Assembly: GCF_900163635.1 (NCBI RefSeq)
Contig: NZ_FUID01000100.1
Coordinates: 1 to 46,943 of the forward strand
Direction: 5' to 3'
Length of the DNA: 46,943 nt
DNA from: Leucobacter sp. 7(1)
Lineage (GTDB): Bacteria; Actinomycetota; Actinomycetes; Actinomycetales; Microbacteriaceae
A model generated the notes under the pieces. The model ran no database searches, had not been told where the DNA came from, and was given only the letters and a program-made list of their open reading frames with translations. The translations under genes were made by a program, and so were the position numbers. This document shows, one piece after another, positions 7,771-15,886 of the stretch; position 1 is the first letter of the stretch; each line of letters starts with the position of its first letter.

Positions 7771-9828
7771 CTACTTGCCGCACCCGCAGTTCGGATTGGC
7801 GCAGGTGCAGCGCTCGCCGCTGCAGCAGCCACAGCCACCGCTCGAGCAGCAGCCGTCTTCATCCATCGCACAGGAGGAGCGGGATTCGGCGGGAAGATTG
7901 AGAGTCGGATTCTGATCGAAGAAGCCCTGTGGCTTGAACCAGAATCCGGCGTAGTCGACGGGCATGATCGGCCAGTCCTCGGTGCGCGGGAAGTGCGTGA
8001 GCCCGAAGGAGTGCCACATCACGATATCTTCCCCGTCGAGGCTGCGGTCCGCCTTCGTCCAGGTCGGGAGGCCGTCCCAACCGGAACTCTGGTTCGGGTA
8101 CAGGCCCGCCGGGTACAGCTCGCCCTCCGCGAACTGGGTGCCCCAGAGGTTTTTCGTGGCGAAGGCGGCGCGCGCGTACACGCTCGACTCGGGCTGCGCG
8201 AGGAGCAGAGACTTTTCTTCGGGGATCAGCCAGTACGCGGTGGGCTTGCCCACGATGTTCTTCCGGTGGGCGCTCGCGACCTGCCAGACGCGGCTCATTG
8301 GGCCGTTGGCGAGGCGTTGGGCCCCTTGCTCGGTCGTGAGCTGGGTGTTCGACCAGGTGAAGGCGTTGCCGTAGGGGTTGTCCGGGCCCATCGGGATCTG
8401 CACGGCTTCAATCTCGTGCAGCGTGTTATCTTCGCCGTCGATTGCGACGTCCAGTCTCGCGGAGAAGATGTGCTGGTGGATCGGCGTAAAGATGCCGGGG
8501 GAGATCTCGGTGTTGTGGGCGTTCGGGCTGCCCGGAATCCCTGCCCCCGGGAACACGATGCCGGTGGCCTTCGCCTCGAACTGGATCGCGCCATCGAGGT
8601 AGAAGTACCAGAAGAAGCCGTAGTCATAGTTGCCGATTGTGGCGAAGTAGCTGATCACCAGGCGGCGGCTGCGCCGGGTTTCGGTCTCACCGTCGTCGTT
8701 GGTGTGCTTCCACTGGATCCCGTAGTCCTCCTCGTGCATGCAGATCACCTGCGGGATCTTGACCGCGTGTCCGTGGTCGTCGTTCACGAAGCCGTCGAAG
8801 TAGTGGATCACCCCGAGGCAGTCGCAGCCGAGCGCGAGGGAGTTCGCGCAGCGGCCGAGCAGGTACTCGCCCGCGTCGAAGTAGCTGATCCAGTACCGGG
8901 TCTCGTCGGTGTCCCCGTAGGGAACCACCATCTCGGGCACGCTGGCGCGCGTCAGAATGGGGCGAAGCTCCTCGCCTTGGTGCCAGCCGATGTTGTTGAG
9001 GACGAGGCCCTCACGGGAGTTGAAGCCGACGTGGAGGTCCCAGTTCTCCCACCGAACCCGGTTACCGTCGACGGAGAAGCTCGGACCCTCCGGCATCGTG
9101 ATGTCGATGGGCTTCAGGGTGGTGCGGGCGGGGCCCTGAGCGTCAAGACCGTAGTTGCCGTTGCGCATCGGCGTCGGGACGTCGCCCTCGTCGTAGACGT
9201 CGATGACGCGCTGCTCGGTGAGATCGACCCGCACCAGCATGCCCTCGACCGGGTGCGCCCAGGGGCTGTCCCCCTCGTTCGGGGTGAGGTACACGAGTGA
9301 ACGAACGAAGCGGCGGCCCTGTTCGTCCTCCCGGCCGAAGTAGCCGGGCGCGAGCGGGGAGCAATACGCGGTGTCGATGTACTCGCCGAGGCCGCGGCGC
9401 TCCATTGCGGCGCGCCACTCGGGGGACGCCTTCACGATGTCGCCGACGCCTGTGAACTCCTCCATGAGTACGGCGGCCTGACCGAAGGGTGCTTCGGTCG
9501 TGGGGAGGGTCCGGGAGGACTCGATCTGCTCGGTGGCGAGCGAGACCACCACCTCGGTGTGCTCGATCGTGGCGCGATCGAGCAGTGTGAAGACCACCCG
9601 ACGCGGGATCGGATCGCCCGACTTCCACGCCGCGAGCTCGGGCTTCGTCGGCTCCTGCAGGAGGAGCATGGCAACGCGCACATGCTCGGTGAGCAGCCCG
9701 GCAGCTTCGATCACGCGGCGAGCCGCGGTGATTTCCACCTCGTTCAACGGGTCGAGGGGATGCACAGCCATGACGGGCGTGCTCACCCGCTTTCCGTGGG
9801 TGTGCGTCGTGTCAGGTGCGTGTGTCAT
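7771..9828 (-). CDS. Copper amine oxidase (primary-amine/tyramine oxidase type) with Cys-rich tail
   Basis: A 685-residue copper- and topaquinone-dependent amine oxidase converting RCH2NH2 to aldehyde, ammonia and peroxide. The cofactor motif NYDYG gives Tyr401 as the topaquinone precursor; Asp318 (YFDAGEY) is the catalytic base; His451, His453 (HQH) and His612 bind copper. These keep the spacing of Arthrobacter globiformis enzyme residues 382, 298, 431, 433 and 592. The ATG at 9828 is preferred over upstream in-frame codons because GAGGGA precedes it and the upstream part overlaps the AraC terminator. No signal peptide is seen. Residues 653-685 form an unusual tail with ten cysteines (CC, CxCC, CxC, CxC), like a metallothionein and not part of the core fold. 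Downstream comes an aldehyde dehydrogenase, upstream an AraC regulator, matching the tynA-feaB-feaR logic of E. coli. Confidence 0.95.
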   Translation of the reverse strand: MTHAPDTTHTHGKRVSTPVMAVHPLDPLNEVEITAARRVIEAAGLLTEHVRVAMLLLQEPTKPELAAWKSGDPIPRRVVFTLLDRATIEHTEVVVSLATEQIESSRTLPTTEAPFGQAAVLMEEFTGVGDIVKASPEWRAAMERRGLGEYIDTAYCSPLAPGYFGREDEQGRRFVRSLVYLTPNEGDSPWAHPVEGMLVRVDLTEQRVIDVYDEGDVPTPMRNGNYGLDAQGPARTTLKPIDITMPEGPSFSVDGNRVRWENWDLHVGFNSREGLVLNNIGWHQGEELRPILTRASVPEMVVPYGDTDETRYWISYFDAGEYLLGRCANSLALGCDCLGVIHYFDGFVNDDHGHAVKIPQVICMHEEDYGIQWKHTNDDGETETRRSRRLVISYFATIGNYDYGFFWYFYLDGAIQFEAKATGIVFPGAGIPGSPNAHNTEISPGIFTPIHQHIFSARLDVAIDGEDNTLHEIEAVQIPMGPDNPYGNAFTWSNTQLTTEQGAQRLANGPMSRVWQVASAHRKNIVGKPTAYWLIPEEKSLLLAQPESSVYARAAFATKNLWGTQFAEGELYPAGLYPNQSSGWDGLPTWTKADRSLDGEDIVMWHSFGLTHFPRTEDWPIMPVDYAGFWFKPQGFFDQNPTLNLPAESRSSCAMDEDGCCSSGGCGCCSGERCTCANPNCGCGK

Positions 9829-9997
9829 GGGGTCCCTCACTCTTCGTTGATGATCCGGATGGTCCCAGTATCGAGGTGCCGATGCCTCGGGACGCGCGGT
9901 TCCACACGCTCGTGCGCCGGAAGACAAGAGCAGCACGTCAGGAGGTGACTCCGGCCGCATGGCTGCGCTGATTCGAGTGCCGATCCCGCGCACCCCG

Positions 9998-10026
9998 CCG
10001 GGGGCCGCCATCCGGGCGGCCCCCGG
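9998..10026 (-). terminator. Hairpin downstream of the AraC gene
   Basis: CCGGGGGCCGCC (9998-10009) pairs perfectly with GGCGGCCCCCGG (10015-10026), loop 5 nt, 1 nt beyond the AraC stop codon. It probably separates AraC transcription from the amine oxidase promoter, which must then lie in 9829-9997. Confidence 0.65.
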
Positions 10027-10027
10027 G

Positions 10028-10984
10028 CTACCGCGCGCTCGCCTCGCTGCGCAGTTCCCGGGGTGAGACCCCGTAGGCGGCTCTGAAGTTCCGGCTGAAG
10101 TGGGCGGCATCCGGGAAGCCCCAAGAAGCGGCGATCGCGGCCACGCCCGTGCCGGCGTGCGCGGGATCCAGCAGATCCGCCCGGCATTTTTCGAGTCGGC
10201 GCTCCTTGATCCATGCGGAAACGGACGTGCCCGTTTTCTGGAAGAGCGTGTGCAGGTGGCGGGTGGAAATGAAGTGCGCCGCGGCGATCTCGTCGGGGGA
10301 GAGTGACGGGGACCGGAGGTGCGTCAGGATGAAGCCCGTGATCTCACGCAGCAGCGCCTGATGCGGGTCCACCGTGGGGGCGTCCACGTCGAACACCGCC
10401 GCGAGCGCGGAGTTCAAGAGCTCAACGCTCGTGTGCGCGAGCTTCGTGCGGGCCGGCGCGGTGAGCTCGTGCAGGTGCGGAGCCGCGTTTGTGATAAATC
10501 CGGCTACGGCGTCGGCGAGCGGGTGCTGTTCGCCGAGAGAGACCGCCGTCAACGAGTCCGTGAAGCCGGCGGGGAACTCGAGCCGCTGCTTCGGGAACAT
10601 CATGATGAGGTTGCTGAACGGGGTATCGAACAGCAGCGAATACTCCTGCGAGGTGTCGTAGAAGCAAATGTCTCCGGGCCGCATTACGGCCTCGCGCCCG
10701 TTCTGAATGAGGACGCCGGATCCGGCGAGCAGCAGGCTCACCTTGATGTAGCCCGCGCCGCCGCGGGCAATGCCGCCGGCCGTCCGCTCGACGAGCTGCG
10801 GCCGTGCCCGAACCTCGGTGAACGCGACCTCGTCGGCGTTGACGCCGCGGAGTGTCCCCGCGAACGGGCCCGGGCCCGTCGGCGTGATCCGGAGCGGCAC
10901 GAACGACTCGGCTACGGTGCGCTGATACGCGTCGATATCGTGTGTGCGCGTTGGCAGTGACGCTGCCGTGTGTGAACTCTGCAT
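10028..10984 (-). CDS. AraC family transcriptional regulator (FeaR-like)
   Basis: A 318-residue regulator. Residues about 30-180 look like the AraC-type N-terminal sensing domain (FTEVRARPQLVERT, then GSGVLIQNGREAVMRPGDICFYDTS). The C-terminal 100 residues are the double helix-turn-helix: DEIAAAHFISTRHLHTLFQ for the first and IAASWGFPDAAHFSRNFRAAYG for the second. The ATG at 10984 follows GAGGGA at good spacing. Position directly upstream of an amine oxidase and aldehyde dehydrogenase, same strand, resembles FeaR, the arylaldehyde-responsive activator of tynA/feaB. It is also divergent from APC permease 3, so it may activate that gene too. Function is inferred from family and context. Confidence 0.88.
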   Translation of the reverse strand: MQSSHTAASLPTRTHDIDAYQRTVAESFVPLRITPTGPGPFAGTLRGVNADEVAFTEVRARPQLVERTAGGIARGGAGYIKVSLLLAGSGVLIQNGREAVMRPGDICFYDTSQEYSLLFDTPFSNLIMMFPKQRLEFPAGFTDSLTAVSLGEQHPLADAVAGFITNAAPHLHELTAPARTKLAHTSVELLNSALAAVFDVDAPTVDPHQALLREITGFILTHLRSPSLSPDEIAAAHFISTRHLHTLFQKTGTSVSAWIKERRLEKCRADLLDPAHAGTGVAAIAASWGFPDAAHFSRNFRAAYGVSPRELRSEASAR

Positions 10985-11296
10985 TGCTGTTCCCTCAGGG
11001 CGGACCCGGACTCCTATGTCGGCGATTTGGGGCCGAGCTTAGCCCATGTTGACGCGCGCGGCTATCCACTTGGCAAGCCCGGTGTGTGGCGGGGCGCGAG
11101 GCGCGCGGCTCTTGCACTGCGGCGTGGAAAACCTGCGACGACTTGACTCTCCGCGCTGGATGGCCCGGTCCGATCGCGCGATCCGGCACCGCGTGTGAGG
11201 ATCTGCGTCAGGCTTCGAAACGACGAGAGACAGTCGCTTCGAGCCCGCCCGGACGGCAACGACGCCGCCCGGACCCACCGGACAAAGGAGTTCCCC
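10985..11296. other. Intergenic region between AraC gene and APC permease 3
   Basis: About 310 nt without a supported gene. It contains the AraC ribosome site (GAGGGA), the motif at 11054-11077 shared with 1914-1940, the palindrome CGATCGCGCGATC near 11173-11185, and the AAAGGAG leader of the permease. In-frame upstream codons of the permease exist but lack a ribosome site. Confidence 0.5.
11054..11077. promoter_or_regulatory. Candidate operator shared with 1914-1940
   Basis: GCGCGCGGCTATCCA followed by CTTGGCAAG. The core CGGCTATCCA, then TGG and AG, is the same as upstream of APC permease 1. It lies in the AraC/permease divergent region about 70 nt from the AraC start. Confidence 0.35.
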
Positions 11297-12760
11297 GTGA
11301 CTGACCCCTCCCCAGGCGGCCTTGCGAAAAACCAGCTCGGCGTCGCCTCGATCGTGTTCCTCGTGCTGGCCGCGGTGGCACCCGTCACCGTGGGCATCGT
11401 GGTGCTGCCACTCGCAATTTCGCACGGCAACGGGGGCGGTGTGCCCGTCGCCGTCATCATCGTGGCGCTCGCGCTGCTGCTGTTCGCGGTCGGCTACGCG
11501 CAGATGACCAAAGAACTCACGAACGCCGGCGGGTTCTACGCGATCGTCGTCAAAGGACTCGGCCGCGCGGCAGGCCTCATCACCGGCATCATCGCCACTA
11601 TCGGCTACAACGTGTTCGTCGCGGGGGCACTCGGCACGATCGGGTTCTTTACGGGGGCAGTGGCCTTCCCGATGGTCTTCGGCTTTGAGCTGAACTGGTT
11701 CCTCTGCGGTTTCGTGCTGTTCACGATCGTGTTCCTGTTGGCCCGATCCGGCATCCATCTGAGCGCGGTCGTTCTGGGTGTGGCGCTTGTGCTCGAGATC
11801 CTGCTGCTCCTCGCCTTCGCGATCTCCGTGCTCGTGCAGACAGGTTTCAGCGTGGAGGCGTTCACGCTCGCTTTCAGCCCGGAGATCCTTGTCGGAGGAT
11901 CTGTCTGGATTGGGTTGCTCCTGGTGGCGACCGCGTTCATCGGCTTCGAGGCCACCGCGCTGTTCGGTGAGGAGGCGCGGGATCCGCGCCGGACCGTGCC
12001 TCGGGCAACGTATGTCGCGATTATTGTGATCGGGCTGCTGCACGCGTTCGCCGCGTGGGCGATCGTCAGCGCGCTGGGTGTACGGGACGCGCAGGCTGCG
12101 GGTCTCGCGCACGAGGCAGACGGTGATCTGACGCTCGCGCTGATCGGTGACTATCTCGGGCCGTTCATGGGCATCGTTGCTGTGATCCTCCTCGTGATCA
12201 GTCTGTTTGCCGCGCAGCTCGCCTTCCACAACTCGGCGGCACGGTACCTCTTTGCGCTCGGCCGGGCGCACGTGCTGCCGGCCTGGCTCGCCCGCACCAA
12301 CGACAAGGGTGCACCGCAGCGCGGCCTCCTCGTGAACTACCTGTTTGGGCTGATTATTGCTGCGATCTTCGCTTTCTTCGTGGATACCGAGTTGCCCCCG
12401 ATCTTCACCCTCGTGCCGGTGGGCCTCGGCTTTGGGACGCTCTCCGTGATGATTGTGCAGGCAATCGCGGCGCTTGCCGTGGTCGTATACTTCCGGCGGA
12501 AGCGCGATCCGCGGTGGTGGCGCACCTTCGTGGCACCGGGCCTTGGTTTCCTGGCGCTGCTGACGTTTAGCATCATGGCGATTGTGAATTTCGACCTCGT
12601 CGCCGGATCCGATGCCGGCTACGTGCTTGCGTTGCCGTGGGTGCTTGTCGCCGCGGTCGTTGGCGGGCTCGCCTATGCGGCCTATTTGCGTGCGCGGCGC
12701 CCGGCGACCTACGCGAGCCTGGTGCAGGACCTGGAAGACTTCACGGAACTCCCGAGCTAG
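11297..12760 (+). CDS. APC family amino acid/amine permease (paralog 3)
   Basis: A 487-residue transporter with about 12 hydrophobic segments. Shared family segments are AAVAPVTVGIVVLPLAI, NAGGFYAIVVKGLGRAAG and GFEATALFGEEARDPRRTVP. The GTG at 11297 is chosen because GACAAAGGAG lies just before it (the same leader as paralog 2), while the upstream in-frame extension has no ribosome site. It is divergent from the AraC gene and close to the amine oxidase operon, so uptake of the amine substrate is the best guess. It differs from paralogs 1 and 2 in the first membrane segment and is the most diverged of the three. Its 3' end converges on hpaD across a palindromic element and a tandem repeat. 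Confidence 0.9.
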   Translation: MTDPSPGGLAKNQLGVASIVFLVLAAVAPVTVGIVVLPLAISHGNGGGVPVAVIIVALALLLFAVGYAQMTKELTNAGGFYAIVVKGLGRAAGLITGIIATIGYNVFVAGALGTIGFFTGAVAFPMVFGFELNWFLCGFVLFTIVFLLARSGIHLSAVVLGVALVLEILLLLAFAISVLVQTGFSVEAFTLAFSPEILVGGSVWIGLLLVATAFIGFEATALFGEEARDPRRTVPRATYVAIIVIGLLHAFAAWAIVSALGVRDAQAAGLAHEADGDLTLALIGDYLGPFMGIVAVILLVISLFAAQLAFHNSAARYLFALGRAHVLPAWLARTNDKGAPQRGLLVNYLFGLIIAAIFAFFVDTELPPIFTLVPVGLGFGTLSVMIVQAIAALAVVVYFRRKRDPRWWRTFVAPGLGFLALLTFSIMAIVNFDLVAGSDAGYVLALPWVLVAAVVGGLAYAAYLRARRPATYASLVQDLEDFTELPS

Positions 12761-12774
12761 CCCTGGCTGGTCGT

Positions 12775-12852
12775 CCACACTGAGCCAAATTCGCCCGCAC
12801 GAGCCATTTATGGCCATATATACATCGTTGTAGATAAATTGGCTCAGTTTGG
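12775..12852. repeat. MITE-like palindromic element, most complete copy (C)
   Basis: A 78-bp element with 14-bp terminal inverted repeats, CCACACTGAGCCAA (12775-12788) and TTGGCTCAGTTTGG (12839-12852), one mismatch. A second left arm GAGCCATTTAT (12801-12811) can pair with the same right arm (ATAAATTGGCTC), so two alternative hairpins are possible. The inner part matches copy B. No open reading frame is contained. Confidence 0.75.
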
Positions 12853-12862
12853 AGGAGCCAGG

Positions 12863-12947
12863 GTTTGGCGGATCCAGGGTCTGGCGGATTCCGGGGCTCG
12901 GCGGATCCCGGGGCTCGGCGGATCCCGGAACCCACCAGATCCCGGAA
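12863..12947. repeat. 17-bp tandem repeat, five units
   Basis: Five consecutive 17-nt units with consensus CTCGGCGGATCCCGGGG (12863-12879, 12880-12896, 12897-12913, 12914-12930, 12931-12947). Units 3 and 4 differ only at the last two bases. The array directly follows palindromic element C, between the convergent permease and hpaD genes. Confidence 0.75.
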
Positions 12948-12965
12948 CCCGGACCCGCAACGCCG

Positions 12966-12999
12966 AAGGGGGCCGAGGCGCACGCGCCCCGACCCCCTT
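12966..12999. terminator. Bidirectional hairpin between APC permease 3 and hpaD
   Basis: AAGGGGGCCGAGGCGC pairs with GCGCCCCGACCCCCTT (two non-Watson-Crick positions) around an AC loop. It lies 14 nt beyond the hpaD stop and could terminate transcription from both sides. Confidence 0.65.
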
Positions 13000-13013
13000 A
13001 TGGTGCTCCCGCC

Positions 13014-14156
13014 TTACAGCGTGTTGCCGAGCTTGAAGCCCTTCTCGCCGTCCTCGTCACGAGTGTACGAGAAGCCGTCAGCGCCGATTGTCACGGCCAT
13101 CTCCGACGCGTCGGTGCGGGCGATCACAGGCTGCGGGTTGCCGTCGAGGTCGAGCACAAGCGATGCGTCCGTGTACCAGGACGGGACAACGGGGTTGCCC
13201 CACCAGTCGCGGCGCTGGTTGTCGTGCACATCCCAGGTGACAACCGGGTTGTCCGGGTCGCCGGTGTAGTAGTCCTGGGTGTAGATCTCGACGCGGTGGC
13301 CGTCCGGATCCAGGATGTAGAGGTAGAACGCGTTCGAGACGCCGTGGCGGCCGGGGCCGCGCTCGATCCGGTCCGACATGCGCAGCGCGCCAAGCTTGTC
13401 GCAGATCGCGAGGATGTTGTGCTTCTCGTGCGTGGAGAATGCGACGTGATGCATGCGGGGGCCGTCGCCGCCGGTTGCGGCCGTGTCGTGCACGGTCGGC
13501 TTGCGGCGCAGCCACGCAGCGTAGACGGTGCCGTCCTCGTCCTGGATGTCCTCCGTGACGCGGAAGCCGAGGTCCTGGTAGTGGCGCACGGCGCGGGGCA
13601 CATCCGGGGTGACCTGGTTGAAGTGGTCAAGGCGCACGAGCGCGCCCGGCGTGTAGAGGTCGTAGCGCCAGGCGAGTCGCTCGACGTGCTCGACATCGTA
13701 GAAGAACTCGTAGGGGAAGCCCAGCGGATCCTCGACGCGCACGGAGTCGCCGATGCCCTTGGTGAAGCCGTCAGCGCGACGCTCAACGCGGCAGCCCAAC
13801 TCAGTGTAGAACGCGACGGCCTTGTCGAGGTCCTCGGGGGTGCGGACGCGGTAGGAGAACGCGGCAACTGCGGCGATCGGTCCCTGGCGCAGCACGAGGT
13901 TGTGGTGGATGAACTCCTCGAGCGAGCGGAGGTAGACGGTGGTCTCGTCCTCCTCGGTCACCGTGAGCCCGAGCACGTCCACGTAGAACGCGCGGGAGGC
14001 CGCGAGGTCGGTGACCACGAGCTCCATGTACGCGCAGCGCAGGATATCCGGCGCGGGCACCGACGGGGTCGGAACCGGGTTAGCGGCGTTGATCGGGGCT
14101 TCTTTGGTGACGTAGAAGCCGGATGAGGTCTTTTCACGACCTGCGAGTTCAGACAT
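13014..14156 (-). CDS. hpaD: 3,4-dihydroxyphenylacetate 2,3-dioxygenase
   Basis: A 380-residue extradiol dioxygenase of the vicinal oxygen chelate fold, cleaving homoprotocatechuate to 5-carboxymethyl-2-hydroxymuconate semialdehyde. Metal ligands are His178 (RLDHFN), His237 (MHHVAF) and Glu290 (HRVEIYT); His223 is the second-sphere acid/base. They match residues 155, 214, 267 and 200 of the Brevibacterium fuscum enzyme with a constant offset of 23, which makes the call firm. Whether the metal is Fe(II) or Mn(II), as in Arthrobacter MndD, cannot be told. The ATG at 14156 is preferred to one 15 nt upstream since AAGGA precedes it correctly. It is the last gene of the minus-strand hpa operon, 163 nt after hpaE. 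Confidence 0.95.
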   Translation of the reverse strand: MSELAGREKTSSGFYVTKEAPINAANPVPTPSVPAPDILRCAYMELVVTDLAASRAFYVDVLGLTVTEEDETTVYLRSLEEFIHHNLVLRQGPIAAVAAFSYRVRTPEDLDKAVAFYTELGCRVERRADGFTKGIGDSVRVEDPLGFPYEFFYDVEHVERLAWRYDLYTPGALVRLDHFNQVTPDVPRAVRHYQDLGFRVTEDIQDEDGTVYAAWLRRKPTVHDTAATGGDGPRMHHVAFSTHEKHNILAICDKLGALRMSDRIERGPGRHGVSNAFYLYILDPDGHRVEIYTQDYYTGDPDNPVVTWDVHDNQRRDWWGNPVVPSWYTDASLVLDLDGNPQPVIARTDASEMAVTIGADGFSYTRDEDGEKGFKLGNTL

Positions 14157-14319
14157 GACGTTGTCCTTCAATCATTCATCGGATGGGATCCGCGCGACGG
14201 AGCGCGAAAATGTGGGAAAGGGTCTTGCGGAAAATCTGGGCGCCAGCGAGCTGGCGGTGGGGGATCCGGACCGGCTCTGCGCCGCGTGCGGAAGGAGCGG
14301 TGCCGGATCCCCGACGCGG

Positions 14320-15816
14320 TTACTTGCCGGCGCCGAAGCGCGGCGAGTGTGCCTCGTTGAGGGTGATCTGGATCGACTGCGCGGTCGTGTAGAAGTCGAC
14401 CGAGCGGTAGCCGCCCTCGCGGCCGAGGCCCGAGGCCTTGACGCCGCCGAACGGGGTACGCAGGTCACGCACGTTGTTCGAGTTCAGCCACACCATGCCC
14501 GACTCGATGCCGTGGGCGAAATTGTGTGCGCGCTTCAGGTTCGTGGTCCACACGTAGGCGGCGAGGCCGTACTTCGTGTCGTTCGCGAGCTCCAGCGCCT
14601 CTTCATCGGTGTCGAACGGCGTGATCGCAACGACGGGTCCGAAGATCTCCTCCTGGAAGATCCGCGCGTCCGGCTTCACATCGGCGAACACTGTCGGGGC
14701 CACGTAGTTGCCCTCGGGGAAGCCCTCGGGGCGGCCGCCGCCGGCGACGAGGCGACCCTCGGTCTTGCCGATCTCGACGTAGCTCATGACCTTCTCGAAG
14801 TGGCTCGGGTGCACAAGCGCGCCCACCTCGGTTGCCGGATCGGAGGGCAGGCCCACAACGATGTTCTTTGCACGCTCGGCGTAGCGAGCGACGAAGTCGT
14901 CGTAGATCGAGCGCTCGACGAGCACGCGGCTGCCCGCGGTGCAGCGCTCGCCGTTCAGGCTGAACACGCTGAACACGGTGGCGTCGAGGGCTTCTTCGAG
15001 ATCGGCATCCGCGAACACGATCGAGGGGCTCTTGCCGCCCAGCTCGAGGGAGAGGCCCTTGAGGTAGGGCGAGGCGTTTGTCGAGATCATTGCGCCGGTC
15101 GAGCTGTCACCGGTGAAGGAGATCAGCGGCACGTCGGGGTGCTTCACGAGCGCGTCGCCCGCGACGCTGCCCGAGCCGAGAATGAGGTTGAAGACGCCCT
15201 CGGGGACGCCGGCCTCGCGGAAGATTTCGGGCCACAGCGCTGCGGAGAGCGGCGTGTAGCTCGCAGGCTTCAGCACAACAGTGTTGCCGGTCGCGATGGC
15301 CGGGGCCAGCTTCCAGGACTCCTGCATGAAGGGAACGTTCCAGGGTGTGATCAGGCCTGCGACGCCCTTGGGCTTGCGGTTGACGTAGTTGATCTGGCGA
15401 CCCGGGACCTTGGTGACGTTGTCGTGCTCGGCGACGATCAGGTCGGCGAAGAAACGGAAGTTCTCGGCCGCGCGGCGGGCCTGGCCCTTCGCCTGGGTGA
15501 TCGGCAGGCCGGAGTCCCAGCTCTCGAGCAGCGCGAGCTGCTCGTCACGGGACTCGACGATGTCGGCGACCTTGTGCAGGATCCGGGAGCGCTCGCGGGG
15601 GAGCATCGTCGGCCACGGACCGTTGTCGAAGGCGCGCTTCGCTGCGGCGACGGCGAGGTCGACGTCTTCCTTCTGGGCGGATGCGGCCGTGATGTAGACC
15701 TCGTTGGTGACGGGCTCGATCACGTCGAACTCTGCGCCACTGATGGCGTCGACGAACTCGCCGTCGATGAAGAGCTGAATCTTCTCGGGCAGGCCTTCGG
15801 GCTTCTGGTGGTTCAT
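14320..15816 (-). CDS. hpaE: 5-carboxymethyl-2-hydroxymuconate semialdehyde dehydrogenase
   Basis: A 498-residue NAD-dependent aldehyde dehydrogenase oxidising the ring-cleavage semialdehyde to 5-carboxymethyl-2-hydroxymuconate. Catalytic residues are Asn160 (TPWNVP), Glu258 ([10 protein letters not shown]) and Cys292 (NGERCTAGSR). The NGERCTAGSR motif and the C-terminal NSNNVRDLRTPFGG are typical of HpaE/HpcC and unlike the other three aldehyde dehydrogenases in this window. It lies between the GntR gene (70 nt upstream) and hpaD, which together with the motifs makes the assignment strong. The ribosome site is modest (AGAAAG/CAGAG). Confidence 0.93.
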   Translation of the reverse strand: MNHQKPEGLPEKIQLFIDGEFVDAISGAEFDVIEPVTNEVYITAASAQKEDVDLAVAAAKRAFDNGPWPTMLPRERSRILHKVADIVESRDEQLALLESWDSGLPITQAKGQARRAAENFRFFADLIVAEHDNVTKVPGRQINYVNRKPKGVAGLITPWNVPFMQESWKLAPAIATGNTVVLKPASYTPLSAALWPEIFREAGVPEGVFNLILGSGSVAGDALVKHPDVPLISFTGDSSTGAMISTNASPYLKGLSLELGGKSPSIVFADADLEEALDATVFSVFSLNGERCTAGSRVLVERSIYDDFVARYAERAKNIVVGLPSDPATEVGALVHPSHFEKVMSYVEIGKTEGRLVAGGGRPEGFPEGNYVAPTVFADVKPDARIFQEEIFGPVVAITPFDTDEEALELANDTKYGLAAYVWTTNLKRAHNFAHGIESGMVWLNSNNVRDLRTPFGGVKASGLGREGGYRSVDFYTTAQSIQITLNEAHSPRFGAGK

Positions 15817-15886
15817 GGTCTCTGCTTTCTGAGGTGATACTGTGGGTTTGGGATGGTCTGGTAGGATCCGGGCGGGGAGCGCCGGA

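Noticed and set aside
6424-9300. A 958-codon open frame on the plus strand opposite the amine oxidase and aldehyde dehydrogenase genes
   Set aside because: It is antisense to two proteins with complete catalytic motifs, has Arg/Val/Glu/Gly-biased composition and no family features. Long antisense frames are common in GC-rich DNA.
9829-10110. N-terminal extension of the copper amine oxidase
   Set aside because: It would run through the AraC terminator hairpin and the end of the AraC gene; the ATG at 9828 has a good ribosome site.
11039-12817. A 592-codon minus-strand open frame opposite APC permease 3
   Set aside because: It is strongly enriched in His, Arg, Glu and Asp as expected from the reverse of a membrane protein gene; the forward frame has clear APC motifs.
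12863-12947. Possible CRISPR array
   Set aside because: The 17-nt units are directly adjacent without unique spacers and no cas gene is near.
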